The notes under the pieces were generated by a model. That model was not told the DNA's origin. It ran no database searches and saw only the letters and a program-made list of their open reading frames with translations. Below are positions 52,303 through 63,614 of a stretch of 64,000 nt of DNA, piece after piece. Source of the stretch: Micromussa lordhowensis (lineage: Eukaryota; Cnidaria; Anthozoa; Scleractinia; Lobophylliidae); contig OZ026602.1 of the NCBI GenBank assembly GCA_964020085.1, positions 28,735,177 through 28,799,176 of the forward strand. The letters are read 5' to 3'. A program made the translations under genes and the position numbers. Position 1 is the stretch's first letter; each line of letters starts with the position of its first letter.

Positions 52303-52306
52303 GGTT

Positions 52307-52313
<7 letters not shown>

Positions 52314-52346
<33 letters not shown>

Positions 52347-55300
52347 CGAGCAGACCCAGGGGAATTTGACATTTTCATGGAAGCCAGAGTCAAATTCCCC
52401 ACCCCCAGGCACCTACTGAATGTCAAATTCCCACCCCTAGGTTAACTTTTTCCATGGGAGTCAGGTTTTGGTAATATAAAGGATAGGAAGGATATTGCTT
52501 TTCCAACCTCACATGGCTTTCACTGCAATGCAAGAAATACAGTCCCAGGAAATAGCATCATCTTCAGGGCACAAGGATAGTGGACAAGATTCTTGGTGGT
52601 ACCACATGTCACATGTGTCACACAGGACCCACAGGATTTCTTCTTAGGCATTATCAAGATCCTCATTCTTGCACATTTGGCAGACCTATAGATTGGAATC
52701 AAGACCACTTACAAGCCATACACATATTTTTTAACCTTGTAACATAACTTGAAAACATGTACTTCAAATGTAAAATTAGTCAACAACTGCACTGACAATA
52801 CAGTAACTAACCTGTGTATTTTGGTTCTGTCTTTTTGTTTAATCCCTGTTCCTTCCTAGTCTTGGCTGCCTTTGATGCACCACGTTTTCGATTCTCCTGA
52901 ACAGTTTGAAGATGCTGGGACCACATGAATACCTTGAGAAGGAAAAGGAAAATGTAAAGTCACAGCAACATGTACATGTAAACATATTGTAAATGCATGC
53001 AACAAGGTCTAACCTCGTTTTGGGGAGGAGTACTTTAGCTGCTGCTCCTTCAGTGTTCCATCTATCAAAGAGTTCTTTTAATACTTCTGTTGGAGGTGAA
53101 GACGTTTTAATGGTTTCATGAGAATGTTTGGCAAACAACTCTTCAGGCTTCATATAATGGCCAGAGCAGAATCCATTGCACTCCTTACAGGCTGGATTGC
53201 CATACCGTCTGTAAAAAAAAATGAAATTTCAACTTTTGTGTTTTGTACTTTCTCTACACTGATCAAGTCATGCAACACTAAAACTTGTAAATAGTTTATT
53301 TATTTTGTCCTACCTGTTTGGATCTTGTACAGGAAGAGGGGTACCAAGTTGGTTTGACAGCTGGGCTTTCTTCCTTGCACAGTGGGTGAATACAGTCATC
53401 TTGGTAGCAGCAGGTTAAATGGAAGACATACTTATCTGGTAAACCAGGAACCAGGTGACGGGCTCGAAGCTTCCATATATCTTCTATCCACTGGTACTCC
53501 CTAGGATGCTCTTCTTTTAGCTTTCTTTTTAAGCTGGGTTTTCCCTTGATAAAAGTTTTCACCATTGTTCTCAACCTTTGGTTTTCTGAGCTGTCTGTAC
53601 CCTTGTAAAGATGTATAACTGTATCTGCACATTGTCATTTGTTCACTCGGCTTATGCATCACTGAGGTTACGCTTTAATTTTGCTTCATCAATGTTGCCG
53701 CTTTGCAAATCCAAACAAGAGCCATTCAAGGTAGACGGTATGAATAAATTAGAATGGGCGAGGACAAGACACCCATTTTGGAGCTCCACTCTGTTTTTGT
53801 TACTTGAACCACTGTCTTGTTGTAAGAATGAGAACTCAAGAGGCTTTATTGAGGTGGTAGCATGTCCACCAAAACTGGACTTCCTTGTGAGTGGGGCCCT
53901 CGTCATGACCACCATCAACACGGACACAAACCTTTGTCTTTCGCTCTCCAGTGAGGCAGTTGAAAAAAGCTGGTTGAACATCAGGGTGGGTCTCAGTCTC
54001 ATTTAAATCGTGGAAATGTTGGGCAGGATTTTTGCTGTGCAGTGGTACGGCTTTAACAAGTGTTGTGCCAGTTCCCAAGAAGTTGTACGAGGTGGTCTGT
54101 AAGGTCGATGGATATTTATTAACATAGTCTGACTTGGTTGTCAGTGGTGCCTCTTCAGATATGCATAACGTGGCATGTTTGCTATGTGTTACAAGGGTAT
54201 CCAGACGAAAGCCTGCTTGGTCATCACGGTTAATAGTTAGGATATCAGTTCCATCCTTAAGCTGCAAAGCATCTAGCCCCCCCCCTATAAAATGCTGCTG
54301 ACCAGTGCTGGTCCGGATTGTATCTCAAACTGAATCCTTTTCTTGCTCTTCTACATGTGACTCTTGCAAGACCTCTATAGCGCATAGATGACTTTCTTCG
54401 CTCGTTTCTAGCAACACAAAGCTCGACAACGGTACCATACCCAAATTTCCTACTGTATACCATTTCTAAGTGCTCTTTGATTCTGCTAAACGTTGGTTTC
54501 CTCTGCACTTTGCGATTGCCATCAAAGGTGAGGACGCCTGTCCTGCGCCAACTGTCTGCCCCAGCACCAGCACTCTTGACATAATTTTCTATTGTTTGAC
54601 CAATGTCTGGACACTCTTTCAGTATCTTAATGACATTCTTACCCCTCCTCCTACTTAGAAATCTTGCCTGTGCAATTTTCTTTGCTGCTTGTCTCTTGGC
54701 ATTCGAGCGCATGTTCCTTATCGTTTGTGTAATTGCTGACTTTACTTCCTTTTGCATTGGGTCATGGATATTTCCCCAGTCAACCTCCACCTCTTCTGCT
54801 TCTGAGAGTGCAGCTTCATTATCCCCATCAAAGTTGTCTTCTTGTTGAAGCCTCTGAGACGCTCTGAGACGCTCTTCCCTCTCTGTTAAGTTGACCACCA
54901 AAATCAAGCAGCAACTGATCAATAGCTTCTTTAGAGTAATCAATCATCTTTTCTTTGATGACTTCAACAAAACTAAACCAATTCAGCTCACAAGACCTGA
55001 GAAGATCCATTAACTGGTGGGAATTTTGGTAACAAGTGGACTCGGTTACTTCTTTGCTCAGTGAGAACTGATGAGCCATATCACCTATAATGTCAGTGTT
55101 TTGAGAGGGTGAAAGTCTGATTACTGAATCATTCAAAGCACTGTCTTTCTCATTAATGTATCCACCTTCTGGCACATTCCGGGTGGTACTCACTGTTCCA
55201 TTATTAAATCTATTTTCTGATGACACAAGGTCTGTCTCACTTACAGATCTGCTCTCTGATGCACTTAAGGGTGCATGGACCATTTCAATAGCAGGTGTTT

Positions 55301-58300
55301 TTTCTGCTTCAGTCAATGCACAGTCCTCCTCACCATCCACATCCGTGTCTGTTTCACTCTCATCATGCTCCAAATCCTCATCACTTTCAACTTCAATTCC
55401 AAAAGATTGTAAAATAGCTTTGTCTTGAATGCTGACGATTGATGCCACTGCCTCTCTGATCCCTCGTATTTCACGCAGAGCATCCTCCACCTTTCCCTGT
55501 CTTTGTTGCAGATTTTCAAAGCCATATAGTTGCCTCAATTTTGTGTCACTAAGACCCGATGCTTTTACAATACCATAGGTTAGTCTTTCCCGTTCTGCCT
55601 CCGACTCTGAAGCTGATAGCAACTCCCTCACTAAGCTTGCAGACATTTGGTTACCAGTATTCTTTGAGCCACAATCCTTTTTTTCCAGAAGGCTTTTTGC
55701 CAGTTTCAGGTTACTCCCCTTAGCGACCAGATAAATGGCATCACTGTTGGCTTCTTTAATACGCAGGGCAGCCAGAGGCATCTGCAACAGCTTCCTTTTT
55801 GCATCCTTTGCTTTGTATTTTATACCAGGACTTGACATAGTAAACGCTTCATTCAATTTTAAGAAACCTTTTTGAAGGATCTGCTTTGCAACACCTATAA
55901 GGCCAACCCATGCTTTACATGGCTGCTTATGTTCTTCATAACATATGTTCTCTTTTGTAACAATGTACATATCCAGGGAGAATCCGTCTAATCTGGATAC
56001 ATCAGTAAAATCATCAAGTTTGATGTAATGCGATAAGTCTTGAAAACTTTTCAGTGACACAATGTCATTCTCACAAGGCCCTCTCATAGATTTTGAAGTT
56101 TATAGAGGGGGCTTTCCAGAAAACCCTGGTCCTCTTTATTTGTAGTTTGTATCTGGCTACAGGTTTCCTGCACACTAATGATCATTTCTTGAGGATCAGC
56201 CCCTTTTCGACCTCCTGTTTCTACTATTTTGACTTTCTCGTTCATCTTTTTATGATTAATGCTTTGAAAGAGACTTCTCTGTTTCTTCCCCTCACCAGTA
56301 GTACTCTCTTCTCCATCTTCACACTTTTTACATTTCTTATACCACTTCGACTTTTTCTCCTTTGTTTGTAACAATTTTAACTCTTGCTGACACTTATGTA
56401 ATTCTTGCCTGAGTGTGTTCATTTCTTTATGAAGTTTGTCACAAGTCTCCCAGTCTTTTGAAGATTGAGCTTTGTTTCGATGCAACATTTTGAACTTCAT
56501 TTGTTTTTGCTTTCCATCAATATCTTCCATAAGTTTGGTAATATGCTCTTTCCTGATTGAATCACTTGTATACTTTCTCTCTACTGATTTCTCTACATCT
56601 TTGTCACTAAACAAGTTTGATCTCGACTTACCCTTTTTGAAAGTAAAACTGGTATCATTCCTGACAACCTCTTTAGCCTTTTCATAAAGCACATCTCTCT
56701 TTACTACCAGGGAAGGATCTTCTAAAGCCAGAAGCGTCATTGACAGCCGTTTCATAAGGTGTCAAAACCCTTGTTGTTCCTTTCCCATAGATCTGAGAAG
56801 ATTCAATAATCTGGAGGTTGCTACTGGTTGAAGAAGATTCCTACAATATTAAAGAAGAAAGATGTCCTATTAACTGATTTTTACTTCAGTATACACAGTA
56901 ACTATGAAAAATACTTTCTGTACTGCCTTTGAATGAAGAGAAATGATCAATGTACATCCATACAAATGTACATACAGACATACATCTCAGGGATAATTTT
57001 AACATAACACAAACATGGCTAGATGCTGCACTAACCTGTACTTTTGGGCCAATTTGCATGTTGCCATTATTGAATAAAATAGTAGCCTGGACCTGTCCAG
57101 AGCTGCCTAGGGCTGCTGACCTTGCCGATCCAGCTGTTATATATAAAGACGTATACAAAAGATTTTAAGTAATCAAGTATGTGTATGTTTTCCCAACTAG
57201 TTTGTATTGTAGGATTGAAGTCTCACTACAAAGTGTTGTAGTGGAAGATAAACTGCCTAAATTCGGTTCTGCTTTATTTAAATACAGGCCACTGACAAGA
57301 TGGAAATTGTAAGAAAAGTGCTAGCATTTCCAATTTGGAGTCAAAGTTCCATCTTTCTTGAAAAAATTGGAGGACATGGAAACAAACTTAACTTTCTTTA
57401 GCACACTTTCCAGAAATTGATAAATTTCCGAGTGATGCATCTAATGAATAAAATTCAATGTTACATAAATGGGAGGAAACTGCACTTACTTTTGGATGTT
57501 GAGGCACAAGTGGTAGAAGTACAGGTCAATGTAGAAGAGTTTGACACCTTGGTGGTTTCTTGTTTTGATTTCTGGGGTAGCAAGAGGTAAAACAAATCTG
57601 GCTTTTAGAATACTGTTCTTACAATTCATGAAGTGTCTTTTTGAAAAAAGGTTTTAAATAGGAATTTTTTAAACAGAACTTGTATAGTTACCTTTTCTTT
57701 CAAAACAACACGAAGTTTTGTCTTGTCTTTTAAAGATAATAAGTCAACCTCCTCTATGTCAAGGTATTCGCCCCACTCCTCATCAAAGCCTTGCAGCACT
57801 ATTGTTTCTTCGCTATCAATAGCAAATTCCTTTTTGACAACTAATGCAAATGTGTCACTGAGGACGAGGACTTTTCGTCGCTCACCGTATTGAACAAAAA
57901 CCTTAATACAGAGCAAAAAAGCATTAATATTAATCAGCTTTTGTAGTCAATCAAGCATACACAATTTATAGACTAAAAACTTAATGAATATGCAAACATA
58001 TACAAACAGCAATTCCCGAAAACCAAACCAAACAAAGACTCTTCTATTTGTAAGCACACAGGCGTAGATTAAAAGAAGTGATGGCCTATATTTACAGGAA
58101 AATAAAACGGATTCGCTTACCTTTCTTTTGCTCATCGTCAATATTTGGTAGCAAAATGCAGAAATTGATAGCTCCTGGTGACTTCTGGGTGTGATCGTGG
58201 CTGACTTATTTCCAGGTTATCTCGGTCTTCCAAGATGGCGGACATGTCAAATTCCCGACCCTGGGGTAGCGGCAAGTGTCAAAATCCCTTCCCTGGGGAA

Positions 58301-58329
58301 GGCTCTCTGAATCAAATTCCCGCAGGTAG

Positions 58330-58362
<33 letters not shown>
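52314..58362. mobile_element. 6-kb DNA transposon with 34-bp perfect inverted repeats
   Basis: Both ends read inward TATCAATGTTAAGCCCCAGG, then GTGGGGGGGGGGGC, identical for 34 bp including an 11-G run. Subterminal CAAATTCCC units repeat (52390-52432 and 58237-58320). It is inserted between the Gypsy LTR and gag. No clear target duplication: the flanks are ACC on the left and GGG on the right. It holds one long multi-exon gene on the minus strand. The superfamily was not recognised. Confidence 0.85.
52509..58135 (-). pseudogene. Eight-exon transposase-like gene (beta-grasp, DDE, PHD)
   Basis: Predicted exons (minus): 58135-58121 (MSKRK), 57901-57692, 57571-57490, 57133-57036, 56840-53314, 53208-53014, 52932-52812, 52685-52509, most with GT/AG ends. 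Exon 2 is a beta-grasp (PB1/ubiquitin-like) domain (VFVQYGERRKVLVLSDTF). Exon 5 is long: helical and coiled-coil first, then a basic part, then an RNase-H-like core with NRDDQAGFRLDT, VRVDGGHDEGPTH and NRVELQNGC as candidate D, D, E. Cys pairs (CCYQDDCIHPLC; CKECNGFCSGH) follow. The last exon is a PHD-like finger (CQMCKNED, CDTCDMWYH, WDCISC). Frame changes near 56750, 54900, 54260, 53950 and 53640 and a stop in exon 8 show decay. Confidence 0.65.
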
Positions 58363-58364
<2 letters not shown>

Positions 58365-58416
58365 GGGGCCTTAGATACGGCGTTTTATGGGCTGCTTGCC
58401 ATTGCCACCATGTAGT

Positions 58417-58533
58417 ATAAGCCAGAGAAAACAGGAAAACGTGTTTTACACAAACAAGATGGCTACTCCTTTATTGCACGTGGTCCCCGCATGCATTTGG
58501 ACCCAACTGTTATGTAATAATCCTACACATTAG
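58417..58533 (-). repeat. Short LTR of the Gypsy element
   Basis: On the minus strand it starts near TGTAGGATTATTACATAACA and ends CTTATACTACA, with AATAAAG inside. The length of about 115 bp is short but known for this kind of element. It abuts the alpha-kinase fragment. No matching second LTR was found at the other end. Confidence 0.55.
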
Positions 58534-58847
58534 AAAAAGAAAAATTTGCAAGCGGGACCTTCCGCAATGCTTACGAGGCAAATTCACTGTCCGGAATTCA
58601 GAATGGAAAGTATGTATTGAAAAAAATGAAGGAAAATCAAATTCATGACATTGAACAGTTGTTTAATAGCGTGGAAGATCATACACATAAAGCTGTTCAA
58701 ATGAATTCGCTTGCCCGGAATTTCCCTAAGAATTTAGAATTGAATAAGCCACAGGAGTCTGGTGACACATTCTCTTACACGAAAGTGTACTTTGGCAAAC
58801 TAAATGGAGAGTGTCTCACTGTGCAGGGCTCGTCTCCCCCCTTGTAG
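58533..58847 (+). pseudogene. Alpha-kinase domain fragment
   Basis: One frame from the LTR junction to a stop at 58845-58847 (about 104 codons). It reads FASGTFRNAYEANSLSG, GKYVLKKMKENQ, VEDHTHKAVQMNSLARNF and TKVYFGKLNGECLTVQG, the pattern of the N-terminal lobe of alpha-kinase (eEF2K/vwkA-type) domains. The C-terminal lobe is absent and the 5' part is cut by the Gypsy LTR. Likely a gene copy destroyed by the insertion; family call from memory of the motif. Confidence 0.5.
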
Positions 58848-59534
58848 GACAAATGTCCTAAAATTTTTAATTCAATAAATGACGAAATAAAAAACTTATT
58901 AAATCTTAAAGAATTTACTTCCAAATCGAAATCCACGTTCTTGGATTAGAGTGCTAACACTTGCTCTTGCTTCTGTTGTTGCTGCGCTGCTTTTTATCCT
59001 AAACACATGGTTCAATTATAAATTCTGTATTTATTTATTTAGTTTCTGCCACTGACAGTTTACATTCTAGTTTTTTACTCCTTTTCTTAAGGCAGTCCTT
59101 TAAATAAGCAAAATAGCTTCCTGGACTGCCTGCCAAATGTATGATAACTATATGTAATTTAGCATTATAATTTATAAAAGCAAATAAAATAAAATAAAAA
59201 AAATGAACTTAGAAAAAAAAGCCAGGAGCCAGCTGGCTCTTAAGTTTTTAGATTTGGTCACCAGCACAAGTTTTTGGTCGCCAAAAATGTTCGGCCTTTC
59301 GGGCCAAAATTTTGAAGTAAAAAATTTTGGCATGTGAAACAACTGAACTAACCACATAAAATGACAGAAGGCAAAGGCACACTATGACTTGCTAAAACTA
59401 CATGTTGCTTTCAACTTGTTAAAACATAAAGCTACCTCGTGCAAGAATGGTAGACCCTAAAAAAAGTATGCACATTTTTAACAAAGTATCCTGACTTTTT
59501 AGTTTCAACAATCTATGATTTCAGAAATATTTCA
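58848..59534. other. Non-coding, with a decayed repeat
   Basis: No gene. A segment at 59220-59330 (TTGGTCACCAGCACAAGTTT, TTGGTCGCCAAAAATG) resembles one at 61235-61330 (GTGGCCAGACTGGCGACC, AGTCGCCAGC) in theme but not closely. Confidence 0.35.
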
Positions 59535-59951
59535 TCACTGAGGCAGATTAGCTACTATGCAATTGCCATCCCCTGTTGTTCTTAACGCAATGTTATCCTG
59601 TCCGGAAAATGTGTCCCTTGGAATGAGTGTCGTTTCAACTTCATCTTGGTTCATTCCATACAAATGGTGATTTCCACTCCCGCCAAAACAAGAAGACAAC
59701 TTGACTTCATACTCTGAAACAATCTCTCCACAATAAACCTCCTCAGTATTTCTAACCCGTCCTCGATCTCCATTACTACAAACTGAGAAAGGATCAGTAA
59801 AAATATGAATTACACCGTCCCGACGTTTGTTTAATATACAAACTGTCAACTCTGCCCTTCTCTTATCGCTTCTCCTATCGCTCTTATCTCTATCACTTTG
59901 CATTTGCGTGGATTTCTTCAGCATGAAGGAAAAGAAAAGATGAAAAACCAT
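59535..59951 (-). pseudogene. OTU-type protein fragment
   Basis: 138-aa frame. It begins with a basic stretch (SDRDKSDRRSDKRRAEL), continues ELTVCILNKRRDGVIHIFTD and ends with TLIPRDTFSGQ and LRTTGDGNCIVANLPQ. GDGNC is the catalytic motif of OTU proteases, and the frame stops nine codons later, so the catalytic domain is cut off. Sequence upstream of the ATG was not joined to any exon. Confidence 0.5.
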
Positions 59952-61843
59952 ACGGAAAAAGAAAACCCTTAATGTTGTATGTTTTGTTTCATTTTTGTTT
60001 TCATTGACCAGTTATAAAAAAATAATTTATTTTAGTGCAGGAAGAGAATGTTTTAATAGTTTTAATATGCAGGTTTCCGTGCTCATTGATGTGTGGCGAC
60101 TGCATGTCACAATTCCATGTGCGCGTGTGAAGCAAATATTTCAATTTGCATCCGTGGGAATTGGAAGAGTTCAAAACGACCTGTAAGCTTGTATTCAATT
60201 GTTTTTGGAAGCCGTTAGTCAATTCCATGTATTTTCTGTACAAACCAAACGAAACGTTACATTTGAACATAAGTCGTAGCGAAAAAAAAAAACGGTTCAA
60301 TGCTGAAATACGCCTTCCTTATTCAAATTGGTTTGATCATCTCTCTTTTTTTTATTTGCCGTTTAAGCAGTTTATTTCAAGTTGAAGTCTTTGAAGCTAT
60401 TCAACACATCTTGACGAGGCGAGCCGGGTGGAAAATTCCAAAGCGTGTCGACGTGCTAAATGTGGTAATTGAATTCAATTGCAAGCGGGAATAATTTGCT
60501 ATTTGCTATTTGCTATGCTATTTCTGTTAAAGCGTTAAAGCTTGAGATACACTGCATGATTGAAAGAAAAGTTAAATTTACATCAAATGACCAAAATACT
60601 AACCGATTTTTAGAAAACCTAAAAATATTTTAACTGGAGAGCATGTGAAATTTTTTTCTGTTTCAGCGAGACAAGGAGGAATCAGATATCTGCAGAAAAC
60701 AAACAAAATGCTAATGCCCGTGTCGGAGGTTTGCGTTTCGGCCGTTCACAATCTACCATCAATGTATTTTATTTCTTTTGCACGCTCTGTAGGAACTACA
60801 AAATATTGCCAATGAAAAAGGAAAACCATAATTTTATTCATGAAAAAGCTGCGACAAATATACAGTAACTACATGGATTCAGTTTCTTTTAGTGTTTTCG
60901 TAATTAAAATAACTCCCTACTCTTTTCCTACAACATACCGCTGTTAAAACTGTAGAGTGAAAACGAATCTTATTTCTTAAATAAATGGTAAATTATTCTT
61001 CTTTTTGCAAAAATCGCATTTTAGGAACAAATGTTACTTCAGGAATAGTTTCAACCAAACATGTATATAACTGATAACTTAATAGTAATTATAGTAAAGG
61101 CGATTTAAACGGCTCTGTACATGAAACTGATACAAAATTACATTGTCTGTGCATTCCTCATGGTTTACAATTAACATTCATAATTCATTTCGTCATGGAT
61201 CTTAGTAAACAAAAAAATATAAATAATGATAACTTGAAATCGTGGTGGCCAGACTGGCGACCAAACATGAAAAGTTAGTCGCCAGCATACCAAATGCAGT
61301 CGCATTGGCAACCCCACAGGTCGCAACGTCTCGCAACTCTTCTCAAACTTGATCAAGAGTAATATGTTTCTACAGAAGAATGTAACATAGTTTTCAGTAC
61401 TGACATATGTTTTGTGTTTATGTTTCCTTGTTGCTCATTGTTGTGTTGCTTGTTGTGTTGCTCTTTCCTTGCATTGATAGAGTAGTTCTTAGTCATGATA
61501 ATCTCTGTCTGTCAGGTGAAAAAAAATTACAATGCTGTTATGAATACACAAGATACAAGTGTTCCAATGAAATGCAACACTGCTATTGTAATAAGTTGGA
61601 GCCGGGCAATAACAAATATGAATTACTGTAATCACTTGACAGTTCTAAGGGGCTGACCAGGTAACTTTTGAGGGGTGATTTTGAAGAAATATTTCCTGCA
61701 AGCACTTGTCTTGTTGGAAGAAAAAAATACACGCGGCACTAAATGGAATACAAAAAATTGTGTAAATGGGTATAAGATTAGGTTAAAATCTCATTACAAG
61801 TTCAAGTTAAAAAGCCGTTAGTTTACTTTATCACGGCAAAAAG
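59952..61843. other. Intergenic DNA, no gene recognised
   Basis: AT-rich throughout. A TTTGCTATTTGCTATTTGCTA mini-repeat (about 60497-60521) is the only regular feature. A GC-balanced part at 61235-61345 is probably an old repeat. Confidence 0.35.
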
Positions 61844-63083
61844 TCAAACCCTGTTGGAATCAAAATAAGCTTTTAAGTACAAGTAGGCATTTGCAGCCTC
61901 GCTAGGTTCTATCTCATCAGTGTCCAGGATATGCCTTGCACATTCCATGCAAAAATTTGGCTTCAAATAATCATCTGTGTCATCTAACACATTTGACAAA
62001 TTCGCAACTTACACAAGTTGTTGCTCTGTTATGGGGAAACCACAGTTTTCACCACCATACTGCTCTGGACAATGGTAAATGTGCTCTGGTATTCCGGTGG
62101 GAAGCTGAATAAACTTTTAAATCAGTTGTTAGATAATTTTAGTAGCATATTATATTGTTGAATTATCCTTTCTATCAATTCAGTGGTTTTATCATTGACA
62201 AGCAAATTGAGGCCAATATCAATACATTGACTTTGGGGAAGAGGGGTGGGGGGGCTTCCAGGTTTTCAAGTTCGATCTGTCTAACCTGCTGGCATATGTA
62301 ATTAAAGAAAATCAGTTCCACATGTTTATCAGGGCCTTAACCTGAATATTCATGAATGTTGACTTATTGCATTTAAGGCAATAAAAGCTTTTACCTGTCT
62401 TGTTTGTTAGTAGAGTCATAGTCACCATCTTCAACCAATGTGGACAACTGCTTTTTAAAAAACCTTTCCTTTCCATTCTGTCCCTCCACCACCTTTCAAT
62501 TTTGTTTTGGGTTGAGGGACCATACAATACACTTCTAAATTACCATGTTTGGCCCAAAGGAAACAGTGCATGGTGGACATAATGTCAGTTTCTGTACCTT
62601 AATAATTAATATTAATATTTTGTCCAATTGTTGGACAAGATAATTTTAATTAACTTCTCTATGGTAGGGGGATTATTTCAACATGTCTTGCTTGAGTTTA
62701 AAGGCTTATAAAGGAAGTAAAAAGTTGTGGTTTGCTTACGTTTGATAGAATTGCATATACTAGATTTCTCGGCACACTCAAGCCATGAACTTCACAGATT
62801 TTCTGAAGCAAAGCTCTGTAGCCGAGTAGACTGCCAGGACCATTATCTCTTCCTCAACAGCTTCGCGTACATCATCAATATCCACGCTATAATCAGTAAA
62901 CTGGATGCCGAAATATTGGAGTCGACGAGTGAGAGTACGAGGGCTCCATGCATACATAGGATAGTTGATTTGAACTAAGTCTAAAATCTCCTTTCGGCGC
63001 AAATTTTGCCTAACATATTTGACCAAATCAGCCCTCAAATTCTCATCTTCTTGGCAACCGCTATTTCTCACTCTCGCGGCCAT
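61844..63083 (-). pseudogene. Integrase-core (rve-like) host or transposon gene, degraded
   Basis: Pieces of one gene: 63083-62740 (MAARVRNSGCQEDENLRADL, TLTRRLQYFGI, then, after a one-base shift, SLLGYRALLQKICEVHGL to a GTAAGC donor). Next is about 62530-62390 (YGPSTQNKIERWWRDRMER, then a shift). Last is about 62110-61844 (LPTGIPEHIYHCPEQYGG ... CARHILDTDEIEPSEAAN, stop 61844-61846, with an in-frame TAA in the middle). Exons encoding the first catalytic aspartates are missing. PSTQNKIERWW carries the likely last catalytic Glu. The function of the family is uncertain; retroviral-integrase-like DNA transposition or a domesticated gene are options. Confidence 0.55.
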
Positions 63084-63329
63084 TTTGTCTTTCCCGAGAA
63101 ATTTACCGTCTGTGTATTTTTTGGTAGTATATTATAACAGGAAGAACATTTTAAAAACTAAATAGATAAGAACAAAAACAAAAAACAAAACAAAAGAAAT
63201 GGAAAATAAAAAGTAGAAAGAAAAAAAAGTAAAAAAGTAAAGTAAAATTGAGAAAAAAATAGGAAAGATATAAAAAAACTCTATGGCCCTAATGGGCCAC
63301 CATACACGTCAACTAACACAATCGTAAAC
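63084..63329. other. Divergent spacer, A-rich
   Basis: It separates the broken integrase-like gene (minus) from the zinc-finger exon (plus). 63170-63280 is almost pure A/G on the plus strand. No promoter motif was recognised. Confidence 0.35.
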
Positions 63330-63614
63330 ATGGCATCCAGGTGGATTTGTGTGTTTGCCTGCCTAGTTTTAAGCCAGATGTTAAGTCATATTCGACAAGT
63401 TCACTCTGGTGATGAAGATTTTCAAATTACCTGCAGTATTTCAAACTGTGAGAAGTCATACAACAAGTTCGATAGTTTTTATCGGCACGTCAAAAATCAC
63501 CACCATGTGCTTCTGGAGATTCCTGCAACAGAATTAAATGATGTGGATATTTCAACAGCTTTGAGGTTTCCAAGTGAACAGCTTGATCAAGAAATCAGTC
63601 CCGAAGAATTTCAG
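63330..63614 (+). CDS. First exon of a C2H2 zinc-finger gene
   Basis: 95 codons from ATG 63330 to a GTGCGT donor at 63615. It contains a C2H2 finger (CSISNCEKSYNKFDSFYRHV then KNHHH, C-x4-C and H-x4-H spacing) and, before it, a degenerate half-finger ending LSHIRQVHS. The tail is acidic (ATELNDVDI, QEISPEEFQ). Reading on past the donor gives only ten codons, so splicing is likely; later exons are outside the window. Confidence 0.5.

Larger units (their letters stand above)
45284..58533 (-). mobile_element. Degraded Gypsy retrotransposon with nested insertions
   Basis: Read on the minus strand: LTR (about 58533-58417), then an inserted DNA transposon (58362-52314), gag (52302), protease, reverse transcriptase, an insertion, integrase, an inserted LINE (49169-45639) and the last Pol segment ending near 45284. 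A probable primer-binding start TGGTGGCAATGG follows the LTR end ACTACA. The RT thumb and RNase H region is deleted between about 50210 and 50164. No second LTR was found, so the low-coordinate end is approximate. Confidence 0.75.

Noticed and set aside
59220..59340. Small coding gene in the CACCAGC/TCGCC-rich segment
   Set aside because: No open frame of quality, and a loosely similar segment near 61235 suggests a decayed repeat.
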